Assembly: GCF_007859915.1 (NCBI RefSeq) | Contig: NZ_SJPM01000008.1 | Location: 307,781 to 371,780 of the forward strand | DNA from: Neorhodopirellula pilleata | GTDB lineage: Bacteria > Planctomycetota > Planctomycetia > Pirellulales > Pirellulaceae | Length of the DNA stretch: 64,000 nt | Direction: 5' to 3' | Part shown: piece by piece, positions 44,130 through 53,624 of the stretch | Numbering within the stretch: the stretch's first letter is position 1 | Layout of the letters: the number at the start of each line of letters is the position of its first letter | The notes under the pieces: generated by a model | Told to the model about the DNA's origin: nothing | What the model saw: only the letters and a program-made list of their open reading frames with translations | The model's database searches: none | Program-made: the position numbers and the translations under genes

Positions 44130-45470
44130 ATGTCGCAAGTTGCCGCAGAAAAGCTGCCCTACAAAGTCAAAGACATCTCGCTGGCCGGTTACGGCCGCAA
44201 AGAGATCAACATGGCCGAAAACGAAATGCCTGGTTTGATGGCGCTTCGCAAGAAATACGGCCCCACCAAACCGCTCGCCGGTGCCCGCATCGCCGGGTGT
44301 CTGCACATGACGATCCAGACCGCAGTATTGATCGAAACGCTGCTCGAACTCGGTGCGGAAGTCACCTGGAGCAGTTGCAATATCTTCAGCACCCAGGACC
44401 ACGCCGCCGCCGCGATCGCCGCCGCCGGAGTTCCCGTCTATGCCTGGAAGGGCATGACCGACGCTGAATTCGATTGGTGCATCGAGCAAACCTTGACGTT
44501 CCCCTCGGGCGAGCCGATCAACATGATCCTCGACGACGGCGGTGACTTGACCGCGATGGTACACGACCGTTACCCCGAATTGCTCGAAAACATCCGCGGC
44601 ATCAGCGAAGAAACCACCGCCGGAATTCATCGCCTCGAAGTTCTCAACCGGACGGGCAAACTTCGCGTACCGGCGATCAACGTGAACGATTCCGCAACCA
44701 AGAGCAAGTTCGATAACCTCTACGGTTGTCGCGAATCGCTCGCCGACGGCGTCAAACGAGCCACCGACGTGATGTTGGCCGGCAAGGTCGCGGTCGTGTG
44801 CGGATACGGCGATGTCGGCAAGGGATGTGCCCACAGTCTGCAACGCTACGGATGCCGCGTTCTCGTCACCGAAATCGATCCGATCAACGCGTTGCAAGCC
44901 GCGATGGAAGGTTTCGAAGTCACGACGATGGAAGAAGCCTGCAAAGAAGGCAAACTGTTCGTTACCACGACGGGCAACAAGGACATCATCCTCGGCAAAC
45001 ACATGGTCGAGATGAAGAACGATTCGATCCTTTGCAACATCGGTCACTTCGATACCGAAATCGATGTCGCTTGGTTGGAAGACCAAGTCGAACAAGGCAA
45101 GGTCACCAAAGACGAGATCAAACCCGCCGACGTCGGTGCGGTCGATCGCTACACGTTCACCGAATCCGGACGCAGCGTCATCATCTTGGCCAAGGGACGT
45201 TTGGTGAACTTGGGCTGTGCCACCGGTCACCCTTCGTTCGTCATGAGCACCTCGTTCACCAACCAAGTGCTCGCTCAACTCGAACTGTGGGAACGAGCCG
45301 AACAGTACGAGAACAAGGTTTACATGTTGCCCAAGAAGCTCGACGAAGAAGTCGCACGCTTGCACTTGGGCCAACTCGGCGTGAAGTTGACGACGCTGTC
45401 ACAAGACCAAGCCGACTACCTCGGGGTGCCCGTCGAAGGCCCCTACAAGCCGGATCACTACCGCTACTAA
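44130..45470 (+). CDS. ahcY: Adenosylhomocysteinase (S-adenosylhomocysteine hydrolase)
   Basis: A 446-residue enzyme that cleaves S-adenosylhomocysteine to adenosine and homocysteine using tightly bound NAD+, keeping the methylation cycle running. The substrate region LHMTIQTAVLIETLLELG lies near residue 55 and the NAD-binding loop CGYGDVGKGCA near 222. The conserved C-terminus PDHYRY, which reaches into the neighbouring subunit's NAD site, is intact. The ATG at 44130 fits the family; an upstream frame to 44067 does not. The stretch 44118-45374 is also open on the opposite strand, but that is a shadow. Confidence 0.97.
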   Translation: MSQVAAEKLPYKVKDISLAGYGRKEINMAENEMPGLMALRKKYGPTKPLAGARIAGCLHMTIQTAVLIETLLELGAEVTWSSCNIFSTQDHAAAAIAAAGVPVYAWKGMTDAEFDWCIEQTLTFPSGEPINMILDDGGDLTAMVHDRYPELLENIRGISEETTAGIHRLEVLNRTGKLRVPAINVNDSATKSKFDNLYGCRESLADGVKRATDVMLAGKVAVVCGYGDVGKGCAHSLQRYGCRVLVTEIDPINALQAAMEGFEVTTMEEACKEGKLFVTTTGNKDIILGKHMVEMKNDSILCNIGHFDTEIDVAWLEDQVEQGKVTKDEIKPADVGAVDRYTFTESGRSVIILAKGRLVNLGCATGHPSFVMSTSFTNQVLAQLELWERAEQYENKVYMLPKKLDEEVARLHLGQLGVKLTTLSQDQADYLGVPVEGPYKPDHYRY

Positions 45471-46384
45471 GCATCAGTCATTCAGAAAACACGTAGGCGA
45501 GTCTCTCCGAGACTCGCAGGGTTCAACGTCTCGGAGAGACGTTGCTGCGTGGGTTTGGTAGCACGTCTTTCGGCTAAGCAAGCGGTGGTCAGTGCGGTTT
45601 TCGGGCCAACGGCCCATCCGTTTGCCTAGCCCAGTCCGAAGGGCTGGGAGATCGATGGCACGTTACAAGTAGGACCAACGGTCCGGCCGTTTGTTCGCGT
45701 CGCTAGCAAACGGCCGGACCTTCGGCCCTTCATGGATCGCTCGCACATTCAACCCAGCCCTGCGGGCTGGGCTAGGTAAACTGCCGGGCCTTTGGCCCTG
45801 AAAGACTAACCTTAGGTTAGCGTGCTTCGCGGCGACATCGGCAGCTTATAGGTGCACGAACCTGTTTCAAGTAGCATGCAATGCATCTCATGCACGTTCG
45901 TACGAAGGCACTGTTCGGAAATAGCTTCGGTATTTGCATCAAGCACGAGAATCGGCACCCGAAGCGTCAGTTTTGAAGTTGCGTTTTTTTCGTAACCCGC
46001 TGCGTAAGCGAGGGATCATTGAAATTGACTCATCCCTCGCTCACGCTTCGGGTTACCATTAAATCAACGAGCCGTGACGCGTCGGGTTTCGTAATCAGGA
46101 AGTTATTTCCGAACAGTTCCTGAGTGAAACGGTGCTCGTGCTCGTGCTCAGTGAAACGGTACTCGAAATCGAAATGAGTCGTTAACGAACGCTCCAAACT
46201 TCAACCAAGTCCGACTCGGTGTTGTTGACGTGTCGATCGATGACGAGCACGAGCACTGCGAGGCTGAGCGCGAGCACGATCAGAAATCGTTGTTGAAGGA
46301 TCCCGCGATCCTCAAGTGACCCGATCGGGCTTGCTATCATGTGGAGAGTCCGCGAAGCCAAATCCGATGATTCGAGGTGAAACC
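45471..46384. repeat. 914-bp spacer packed with inverted repeats
   Basis: Family C lies at 45490-45553 (cacgtaggcgag to gctgcgtggg) and recurs at 48649-48712. A large nested inverted repeat spans about 45623-45782: the outer arms are tagcccag...gggctggg copies, and inside is a perfect 14-bp stem (45680-45693 with 45707-45720). A family A copy is at 45991-46056. The 3' part, before the zinc-ribbon gene, contains near-repeats of gagcacgagc. No gene is supported. Confidence 0.85.
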
Positions 46385-46750
46385 ATGAGCCCGAGCCCCA
46401 AGCCGATCAGGACGCGATGTCCGCATTGCAGCGCCATCAATACGGTCAACGATGCCGACACCGACGGCGTCTTTGAGTGCGCACATTGTGAGAAGAGGTT
46501 CCGGCTTCGCAAGAAGGTCACCGGCCCGCCGCCGGCACCCACGATCGAACCGGTCGTCAAGCGGTTCCCGATCCGTTGCACCTGTCAGGCGAAGTTGCTT
46601 GTTACCTATGCGGACTTCGGTAAGCGGGTACAGTGCCAATCGTGTAAACAGACGATCCGCATTCCGGACTGGGTCGCCGAATCTAAATTCACGGAAGCAG
46701 AATTCGACGACATGTTCAGTGCCCAAGAACTGCAAGCGATTCGCAAGTGA
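46385..46750 (+). CDS. Small double zinc-ribbon protein of unknown function
   Basis: A 121-residue protein starting at an ATG with GAGGTG eight bases upstream. Two CXXC-based ribbons are seen: CPHC with CAHC (residues 12-38) and CTC with CQSC (about residues 65-86). The C-terminus is acidic (KFTEAEFDDMFSAQELQAI). Such proteins occur widely in planctomycetes; the role is unknown, perhaps nucleic-acid or protein binding through the ribbons. The last 35 bases overlap the 3' end of the transposase frame on the other strand. Confidence 0.78.
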   Translation: MSPSPKPIRTRCPHCSAINTVNDADTDGVFECAHCEKRFRLRKKVTGPPPAPTIEPVVKRFPIRCTCQAKLLVTYADFGKRVQCQSCKQTIRIPDWVAESKFTEAEFDDMFSAQELQAIRK

Positions 46751-48258
46751 GCCCTACAATCAAGAGTTGACGGGCTGTTGATTTAATCGTAATCCACTTG
46801 CTCAGCTGCGGTGAATGCACTCGCGCAAATCCTCGACGAACCGCCTCGTCACTGAGTCGCACACACAGAGTTGGTAGTGCTGCGATCAAACGAGTGAAGC
46901 CGCCTTTGCTGTGTTGACGCTCCAGCTGCTTGAAGCGACCGAAAAGCGATTCCAGAATTTCAGTGGACAACCACGCACGTTCACCTGCGTTGAGCCTGCT
47001 CGACGAGTCGCCAATCCACTGGATCAGTTGTAGGCCGATTCGGCTTGCCGAAGAGCTTCCCCGATTCCAATTCGCATCATGGTTTGTCAAGGAGCAACGA
47101 ACAACCTCCGCCGTCTCGTGAGCGAGCCCTTCTCGGTTGATTACTTCAAGGGATCGATCGATGACGACTTGGCATTGATTCCAATTGGCAACGTCATCGG
47201 CAAAATCGCGGAGCCAACCAAGTTTCTCTTCCATCCGTTGGTCGCTGACACCGGTTCGTGAATCGCTCCCCGGATCATCCAAATGATGCAAAACCATCGA
47301 CGCCCAATTTAAAAGCGAACCGAGGTTCATGAACCGGCTTTTCTGTTTGATCGGTGGCGGTGCAAAGTGACTCAGTTCGGTTTGCTGGACGCGATTGCGA
47401 GTCAACCCGACTTGGCTCATGAAACTTTGAAAACGCTCATCTCGGCCGATCTCCTTTTCCAGAACATTCGCCGCGTGATGCTTTAAGTCTCCTAAGACGA
47501 TCGTCTTTTGGCCGTTTTTTCCGAGTTTCTCGGCCGGTTCACGAAGTTCAACTGCTCCGTCACAAAGCAGATACACCGGTGGTCCGATGCGCTCGGCGAG
47601 TTTTTGGTATTCCCGCTCGACGTCCTCTTTCTTCCAGGATTCGCCCGGCACGATCGCGAGCACCCTCATCTTTTCAAGACACAACGTCTCTCCCGATATC
47701 GGTAAGTCATCCAGTGCGATACCGATGATCAACAGCACTTTTTCTTTGCCGATCTGGCTGGAATGATCGCTCATCCACAAGACGCGATCCTCTTTGGTGA
47801 ACGTATCCTGAAGGCTTGCCACGCCGAGTCTGAGCGTCCATTGTTCGATTGCGTCATGGGAGGGAACTTTCATATCGACGTTTAACAAATCAAACAGGAT
47901 CGCGATCACGTCAGCGGCTGCGCGAAAGCCAACTCGTCGAGCCAATTCAATCGCTGCGGCAATCAGGGTGACACCGAACTGGTGTCCCGGCAGCGGTTTT
48001 TCGCACTCGATCCGGTGATCCATCATGGGTTGTTCGATGGAGGATCGCTGAAGCAATTGGGCTTGAGCATTTTCGAGCTGTGAGTTGGCGTTGCTCAGGC
48101 GTTTTTCAAGTTCGTGAACTCTTTGTTGCAAATGGTCATTTCGTGACTGCAATTTCTCGACACGTCGGTTTCGTCGCCGCAATCGACGACGCATTGCCGA
48201 TCGGCTGGTAACGGAATTTCGGCTTTCGTTTTTCGGCTCAAAGTTACATACTTTCATG
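46716..48258 (-). CDS. Transposase-like protein with DDE-type core, C-terminus extended into flanking DNA
   Basis: A 514-residue protein. A basic coiled coil fills residues 20-75 (MRRRLRRRNRRVEKLQSRN). Candidate catalytic residues are Asp near 163 (LWMSDHSSQIG), Asp near 232 (LLCDGAVELRE) and Glu near 437 (STEILESLFGRF), followed by a conserved-looking QHSKGGFTRLIAALP. The pattern fits an RNase H-like DDE transposase of a family I cannot name. The last 25 residues, after SPQLSKW, are translated from a fragment of dispersed repeat family A (46768-46791) and from DNA shared with the zinc-ribbon gene. The native C-terminus may therefore have been lost. The ATG at 48258 is preferred over a TTG at 48299. 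Confidence 0.72.
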
Positions 48259-48590
48259 GTGGTCGCGTTCCTTCGCGGATTGAGATTTGAGAAACCCAAC
48301 TCTAACGAATGGACGCGACCACTTTCAAATCAAGAATCCCTCCCCCATTTGCCCAAACCCCCACCGATTCGTCAGGCCACCCAGAGGGAGGGGTTCATGG
48401 GAATCGTGGTACTCGTCAATCAACTAGTGAACCAGAGCACTGGGTGAACCATCATTCGCGTGCCGAACTGAATGTCCAGCCCACAGTTTTGTCGTCCTCA
48501 CAAGACACGACAGATGTGTGGTACAGTGAGCTGGGCTAGCGAGGGATGAGTCCATATCAATGATCCCTCGCTTACGCATCGGGTTTCGAT
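46768..48590 (-). mobile_element. Putative transposon inserted in a family A repeat
   Basis: Left of the transposase lies a half repeat (gacgggctgttgatttaatcgtaa, read as family A flank plus the first arm bases) at 46768-46791. Right of it the matching remainder of a family A palindrome begins at about 48539 with gcgagggatgag and ends in aatcaacagcccg. The element would therefore span about 46792-48538. Clear terminal inverted repeats or target duplications were not found, so the exact ends are uncertain. Confidence 0.5.
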
Positions 48591-48771
48591 GAGGATTAAA
48601 TCAACAGCCCGTTAACTGCCAATCACTACCGATCAACCAATCCAAAAACACGTAGGCGAGCCTCTCCGAGGCTCGCAGGGTTCAACGTCTCCGAGAGACG
48701 CTGCTACGTGGGTTCAGCCCGATGACGTTGGTTCGGGTGTTTCGCTCGACTGAATTCGATCGGTCTTCGTT
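48259..48771. repeat. Spacer with partial family A repeat and family C repeat
   Basis: From 48259 to about 48538 no repeat or gene is recognised; this may be the 5' part of the transposon. A partial family A palindrome follows at 48539-48590, then a family C copy at 48649-48712 with gcctctccgaggc-type arms. Confidence 0.7.
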
Positions 48772-50232
48772 TTACCGCGATGCCGATTGTTCTAAACGTT
48801 CGAGCATCCTCAACAACTCGCTGCGTATTTTCTCTTCCGCATCGGCAGCGAGATAGCTGGATTTGGCTCGCCAGGTTTCGTAGCCGCCCAAAGCGTGATG
48901 TTCGGCGGTGGGCAAGTAACCGTTGTAGCCGTTGGCCAATTCGATCGTGAACGTCGGTTTGAACGGACTGAGCTTCTTGATCGCCAATCCCGTTTCGACA
49001 AACGTTTCGCACGGGGTCGTGACGATGGCCAATCCTCCGATCCGGATCGCCTGCAACTTGACTTTGACCGTGTCGGGATAGTTTGCCATGTCGAGTGTTT
49101 CACCCGCGTAAATTAGGCGCCGGTCATTCCAGGGACCGGGGCCGGCTTGTTCGATGAGTCGGTTGGCTCGGGCCAGTTCCTCGTTATCGGGTTTGCGAAC
49201 AGCTAACTCGATCACCGACTCCGACATATCCAGCGTTGCCGAATCGTCGTACTCAATCCGCTTGTACGCGACGACGGCGGACCGGGCGACGTCGTTGGCG
49301 ACGATTCGAATTTGTTCGAACGGCTCTTGGCGATCGCTGCCTTCAAAAAAATTGATGTTGTTGATGTCACCGCTGGTTCCGTTGGTCATCGCGGCGACAA
49401 ACGGCGGATCGGACGGTTCGGCACCGATCATGGATTCAAACTGACTAGCAAACTCGCCGAAATAGTCAGCCGACAACATGTCGCCGGGAACACCGCCGAC
49501 GTAGTGCAGCGAATAGTTCGCCCACGTCGCGATCGGCCGACCGTCGAGCGAACGTACCGACAGGACCACCACTTCGGGATCAATCGGACCTGCCGGTTGC
49601 AACAAACTGGGATGGTTTCTAGGCGGATTCATTTGTACCCGGTCGGTACCACGTTCGAACGGGTCGTCAATCTTGATCCTCGAACGCAAGTACCAACGTC
49701 GATTGAAAACTTGACGTGGATTGCTTCCGATCGCCCAACCGATCTCGGCCGGGGCCGCTTGTGAATCGGCACTCACGATCCCCTCGGCGATCCGGTCGAT
49801 CAGGAACGGAAGATAATCATCCTGCGCGGGGCTTTGAAACACGGGCGTTGCCGAAACCGCCGAATGCGTATGGGTTGCCGAGCACAGAATATGATCCGCT
49901 GCGATACCCGTCGCCACCGAGGCCTTTTGTTTCGCCGCGTCAAATACCTCGCGAGGAATCATACAACTATCGCAGGTCACCAAAGCGATTCGTGTTTTGC
50001 CGTCGTTGAGGACCAGACAACGGGCGTGCAGCGGATCATGTGCGTGGCGAACTGAACGCGGCGTCATGCTGCCGGCGGACTCGACGGGATAGGTTTGTGG
50101 TGTGATGTCGACCACAACCGCACCGGCACGCAAGCCAGAGTCCGACGCATCTTGGGACGCGACGTTACGCGTCGCCAATCCAAACAGACAGATGGCAAAT
50201 ACGACCACGTAGGCATTCAATCGACGATGCAT
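48772..50232 (-). CDS. Secreted neutral/alkaline ceramidase-like protein
   Basis: A 486-residue protein with a signal peptide (about residues 1-26, ending RNVASQ). The rest follows the neutral/alkaline non-lysosomal ceramidase N-terminal domain: GAVVVDITPQ at the start, ATHTHSAVSATP with the zinc-ligand histidines near residue 120, NYSLHYVGG near 240, TNGTSGDINN near 285 and the late NGYNGYLPT near 440. Planctomycetes hold many such proteins, usually without the C-terminal ceramidase domain, as here. It is probably an exported amidase or hydrolase; a ceramide substrate should not be assumed. Confidence 0.88.
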   Translation of the reverse strand: MHRRLNAYVVVFAICLFGLATRNVASQDASDSGLRAGAVVVDITPQTYPVESAGSMTPRSVRHAHDPLHARCLVLNDGKTRIALVTCDSCMIPREVFDAAKQKASVATGIAADHILCSATHTHSAVSATPVFQSPAQDDYLPFLIDRIAEGIVSADSQAAPAEIGWAIGSNPRQVFNRRWYLRSRIKIDDPFERGTDRVQMNPPRNHPSLLQPAGPIDPEVVVLSVRSLDGRPIATWANYSLHYVGGVPGDMLSADYFGEFASQFESMIGAEPSDPPFVAAMTNGTSGDINNINFFEGSDRQEPFEQIRIVANDVARSAVVAYKRIEYDDSATLDMSESVIELAVRKPDNEELARANRLIEQAGPGPWNDRRLIYAGETLDMANYPDTVKVKLQAIRIGGLAIVTTPCETFVETGLAIKKLSPFKPTFTIELANGYNGYLPTAEHHALGGYETWRAKSSYLAADAEEKIRSELLRMLERLEQSASR

Positions 50233-50667
50233 TTAGAGGTACCTAAGGAATAAAAAGTTTCAAAGCGTTCGTTGACCACCCACCACCGAATCAACCGCGG
50301 CGCGATCACATTCGGCGTCCACGATCAACACACCCGTGTGGGCCGACAGCATGATCATAACCCAAGGCGTGATCGTTGAGGTTGTTCGTTTCTGATGCCC
50401 GTACTCGCGGATCCGAAAGTGGTATCTTTTGAGTTTGATCGCGGCGTAGGCACGCTAAGAACGTGTTTTAAAAAGGGGTCTGACCCTCTCCGGCGGGGCC
50501 AAAAACCCAATGAAATCGACTCGCCTCCAAAGGGTCAGACCCCTTTTTACAACACGTTCTAACAGTTCGCAGTTTAGAATAAGGTATCGGATAGGCTCTG
50601 AAGTCTTTGCGAGTTTTGCTACCTTAGGATGAAGCGGTAACAGATTCTTAGTCGGTTTATATCAGTC
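50233..50667. repeat. Spacer with a 30-bp inverted repeat (50458-50560)
   Basis: Arms 50458-50487 and 50531-50560 are complementary with one mismatch. They contain aaaaaggggtctgaccct and agggtcagacccctttttac around a 43-base centre. It lies between divergent genes. Nothing else is recognised. Confidence 0.85.
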
Positions 50668-51225
50668 ATGAGCATGCTTGTTAAATTATCGGGAACCGAG
50701 TTCGACTCGATGGTCGATCGCGGTGCGTTTGACGGTCTCGAGCCCAAAAAAATTGAGTTGATTCGGGGAGAACTACGATTTATGAGTCCCGCTGGCCCGA
50801 TCCACGATGATTTGATCCGTTACCTAACCAACTGGTCGGTGCGAAGTACGAGTGAGGAGGTTTGCTCCGTTCAGGTGCAGTCTGGATTTGTCTGCCACGA
50901 TGACCGCCCAGAACCCGACATTCTTTGGCTCAAACCGCGTCGTTACGGCAGTACCCGACCCAGTGCGGCGGACGCGCTGCTGTTGATTGAGGTTGCCGAC
51001 TCCAGTTTGGCCTCGGACCTGCAGGAGAAAGCGGAAATTTACGCCGAGGCAGGTGTCGTCGAGTATTGGGTCGTCGATATTCCCAACCGGCGGATTCACG
51101 TGATGAGTGACATTCAATCCCGTCTCTACCAATCGATCACGATTCACACGACATCGGACCGCATTTCGCCGCAGTGCCATCGCGCCGCGATACTTCCTAT
51201 CGCTGAATTATTCGACTTCGATTGA
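50668..51225 (+). CDS. Uma2 family (DUF820) restriction-endonuclease-like protein
   Basis: A 185-residue protein with the PD-(D/E)XK core of the Uma2 family: the Asp in PEPDILWL near residue 83 and LLIEVADSS near 106, then the helix DLQEKAEIYAEAGVVEYWVVD. Uma2 proteins are abundant in cyanobacteria and planctomycetes. Nuclease activity is inferred from the fold and the cellular role is unknown. MSM and MLV are both possible starts (50668 or 50674). It converges on the beta-RFAP synthase gene with a 34-base gap. Confidence 0.9.
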   Translation: MSMLVKLSGTEFDSMVDRGAFDGLEPKKIELIRGELRFMSPAGPIHDDLIRYLTNWSVRSTSEEVCSVQVQSGFVCHDDRPEPDILWLKPRRYGSTRPSAADALLLIEVADSSLASDLQEKAEIYAEAGVVEYWVVDIPNRRIHVMSDIQSRLYQSITIHTTSDRISPQCHRAAILPIAELFDFD

Positions 51226-51259
51226 CTTCGTATCGTCGCCGCGTGCAGTCAGCAAGATC

Positions 51260-52228
51260 TCAATCGAACTGGATCGTTCGGCCGGAGCGTTTGGGGCTGA
51301 CGAGAAACGCGTCGCGGGTGGTGTGAGTCCAAGTATCGCAGAAATGCCAAGCTGATGTCGGATCGGAAAACCACACGAACACGCCCGGCCCCCAACTGCT
51401 TTGGCCGACACCGACGTGACCGTTTTTCAGTAGTCCGGCGATCAAATCACTGGTTTCGGCACCGTTGTAGGGGCCACCTTGGACCGCCGCGAATAGCTCG
51501 CCACTGCTGCGGTTGTAGCGAGTCACCGCATCACCGAACGCCTCGAATCGTCGACCGCGAATCGCCGGAACGATCTCATCGAGCATGATTCGTTTCAAGT
51601 TTTCACGCATTTGTGCCGCCGGGGCGAGCTGGTCGAACTTGGCTTGCTCGTCGCTGCCGGAAACGGTTTCGGGGCTGTCGATCGAATCAGTTCGGTCTCG
51701 TTTTAGTAACAGCACCACCGCCCGCCAAGGCGACGGCATATCCAAACGTTGGTCCATTCGATTGAGTTTCGCGGATTCGTGTCCATCGAGTCCCTCGGCG
51801 ATGAAACCGCCCGCAAAGTAACCATGCGTTCCGACGGCCGATCGCAACCCACGGTCGGCGGCCGCGATCAATCGCTCGCGGTCGACAGGTGAGCCGTGCG
51901 ATGCGAGTAGGATCGCTTCGGCAATCGCGAGAGACAATTGCGTGCCACTGCCCAAGCCGTTGTGCGAGGGTGCCGCTTGCACGATCCGAACCTCCACCTC
52001 GGGTAGCGAGCCCCCGGACATGAGCCGTCCGGCAATGGCCTCGGCCTTTCGCAAATGCTCGGTCGATCCGGCGCGGGTCGTTGCACAACGAAACGTCGCC
52101 GCCGGTCTGGCTTCCACGATCGTTTCGGGGCGATCGGTCATCACGCCACAACCGCCGAACGGTTCGGCAACGTCGAGCAGCCCGAAATGCAAACGTGCCC
52201 CCGTCGAAATCCGTACCAACCCGCTCAT
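51260..52228 (-). CDS. Beta-ribofuranosylaminobenzene 5'-phosphate synthase (beta-RFAP synthase)
   Basis: A 322-residue GHMP-kinase-fold protein. The start VRISTGARLHFGLLDV and the phosphate loop APSHNGLGSGTQLSLAIAEA (residues 86-105) match beta-RFAP synthases. The enzyme condenses 4-aminobenzoate with PRPP, releasing CO2 and pyrophosphate, the first committed step of tetrahydromethanopterin (H4MPT) biosynthesis. Planctomycetes are among the few bacteria with H4MPT-linked one-carbon genes. The ATG overlaps the DUF447 stop by four bases. It is the last gene of the minus-strand operon that starts with exbB. Confidence 0.92.
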   Translation of the reverse strand: MSGLVRISTGARLHFGLLDVAEPFGGCGVMTDRPETIVEARPAATFRCATTRAGSTEHLRKAEAIAGRLMSGGSLPEVEVRIVQAAPSHNGLGSGTQLSLAIAEAILLASHGSPVDRERLIAAADRGLRSAVGTHGYFAGGFIAEGLDGHESAKLNRMDQRLDMPSPWRAVVLLLKRDRTDSIDSPETVSGSDEQAKFDQLAPAAQMRENLKRIMLDEIVPAIRGRRFEAFGDAVTRYNRSSGELFAAVQGGPYNGAETSDLIAGLLKNGHVGVGQSSWGPGVFVWFSDPTSAWHFCDTWTHTTRDAFLVSPKRSGRTIQFD

Positions 52229-52809
52229 AACAAACGCTCACTGACAAATTGAACAATCATCTCGAAAGCTTCCGCCTCGTCTAAGCCGGCCGTTTTTTCA
52301 ACCGGTGTGCGCAGTGCCTCGATCGAATCACGGATCACTTGCGAGTCAATGATACCGATCCGGGTGGCCAAAATAGCCGCTTCGATGACCGCATGTTTGG
52401 CTCGATTGAAACCGAAGAACGGACGTTGGACACCATCGACAACACATCTCGCTTTCATTTCGTGACGCGGTGGCGTGCCGCCATAACTCGTGACTTCGAC
52501 GGCGAACCAACGATGGCAATCCACGAGTCGTTGATGGTGTGTTGATCCACCGACAGCCTGACAAACCAGACCATCGGCGGGGACGTGTCCGATCGCGGTC
52601 TTTGCCAACAACAAAACATCGTCAGTGACATGAATGACCGCCTTTCCATTGGCCAACAAGTTTTCACAAGTCTTGGACCCTTGATAAGGTCGCAACAAAA
52701 ACGACGGCAACAGCTCATCCGGATCGGGTGGCAAAACGATCGGTCCCAACGGAGCGATATTGACAACGCCGTTTTCGTCGACGGTCGTGACGATGGATTC
52801 CAGAATCAA
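52225..52809 (-). CDS. DUF447 family protein linked to H4MPT metabolism
   Basis: A 194-residue protein. It opens with ILESIVTTVDENGVVNIAPLGP, a flavin-reductase-like beta-barrel start typical of DUF447, and has AVIHVTDDVLLLAKTAIG in the middle. DUF447 genes accompany H4MPT-pathway genes in methanogens, methylotrophs and planctomycetes. Their biochemical step is not firmly known to me; FMN binding is inferred from the fold. The start is a TTG overlapping the upstream stop (TTGA), and the stop overlaps the next ATG (ATGA), so three genes are translationally linked. Confidence 0.88.
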   Translation of the reverse strand: MILESIVTTVDENGVVNIAPLGPIVLPPDPDELLPSFLLRPYQGSKTCENLLANGKAVIHVTDDVLLLAKTAIGHVPADGLVCQAVGGSTHHQRLVDCHRWFAVEVTSYGGTPPRHEMKARCVVDGVQRPFFGFNRAKHAVIEAAILATRIGIIDSQVIRDSIEALRTPVEKTAGLDEAEAFEMIVQFVSERLL

Positions 52810-53624
52810 GGTGTCGCGTCCTCCGGCAATGCGGCGGATACGGCCTTGGCCCCCGATCGTTTTCGCGGGGCCGCGATCGACATCGGTGCGAAGCCGGTTT
52901 GCAATCCGGTGGACCGGAGATCATCGGTGGCATTCTCGGGCGAAAAATTCTCGGGCGAAAAATCGATCGCCGACATCCACGCGACCGGCCGGCCATTTCC
53001 AATGACACCGGTGACGTGGCGACGGCGGCGGTGATGCCGATCGACCAACGTGAAGAATTGATTCAATAAGGTTTGGCCGTGCTCGGTCAACAACGATTCG
53101 GGATGAAACTGCAACCCGTGTACGCAACGAGCATGATCGGCGATCCCCATCACCACTCTTTGCCCGGCATGGTTGGTTGACTCGATCGTCCACGCGGTCA
53201 CCTGCAGTGACGGCGGCAAAGTGGATTCCTCGACACACAACGAATGGTATCGGCCGACCTTCATCGTCTCCGGCAAACCGGCAAACACGCTGGTTCCGTC
53301 ATGGGCGATGGTCGACGCGATCGCGTGATGAGGCGGAGTGATTTGAATCGTTCCACCATAGGCGGCGGCGATGGCTTGATGTCCCAAGCAAATGCCCAGC
53401 ATCGGGATCTCACCCGCCAATCGGCTGATGACTTCTAAACAGCAACCCGCAGCATCGGGACCGTGAGGGCCGGGCGATAACACGATCGCCTCGGGTTGCA
53501 ATCGCCAACATTGTTCCGCCGTGATCGCATCGCTGCGGATGACTCGGGTCGCCTTGCCGCCGAGTCGCAAGTACCTTGCGATGTTGTGAACGAAGGAGTC
53601 GTAATTATCCAGCAGAAGGATCAT
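52806..53624 (-). CDS. Class I glutamine amidotransferase, PabA/TrpG type, with C-terminal extension
   Basis: A 272-residue protein. The N-terminal 195 residues are a complete amidotransferase: the start LLLDNYDSFVHNI, the oxyanion region LSPGPHGP, the nucleophile Cys79 in LGICLGHQ, and His/Glu near 172-174 in LQFHPES. It should give ammonia to a chorismate-using partner, making aminodeoxychorismate (for 4-aminobenzoate) or anthranilate. Next to beta-RFAP synthase, which uses 4-aminobenzoate, the PabA role is favoured by inference. About 75 extra residues follow, with a duplicated FSPENFSPEN and a simple-sequence look, probably recruited non-coding DNA. The ATG overlaps the exbD stop by one base (TAATG). 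Confidence 0.9.
   Translation of the reverse strand: MILLLDNYDSFVHNIARYLRLGGKATRVIRSDAITAEQCWRLQPEAIVLSPGPHGPDAAGCCLEVISRLAGEIPMLGICLGHQAIAAAYGGTIQITPPHHAIASTIAHDGTSVFAGLPETMKVGRYHSLCVEESTLPPSLQVTAWTIESTNHAGQRVVMGIADHARCVHGLQFHPESLLTEHGQTLLNQFFTLVDRHHRRRRHVTGVIGNGRPVAWMSAIDFSPENFSPENATDDLRSTGLQTGFAPMSIAAPRKRSGAKAVSAALPEDATP

Noticed and set aside
44118..45374. Minus-strand ORF of 418 codons opposite ahcY
   Set aside because: Antisense shadow; ahcY is certain from its motifs.
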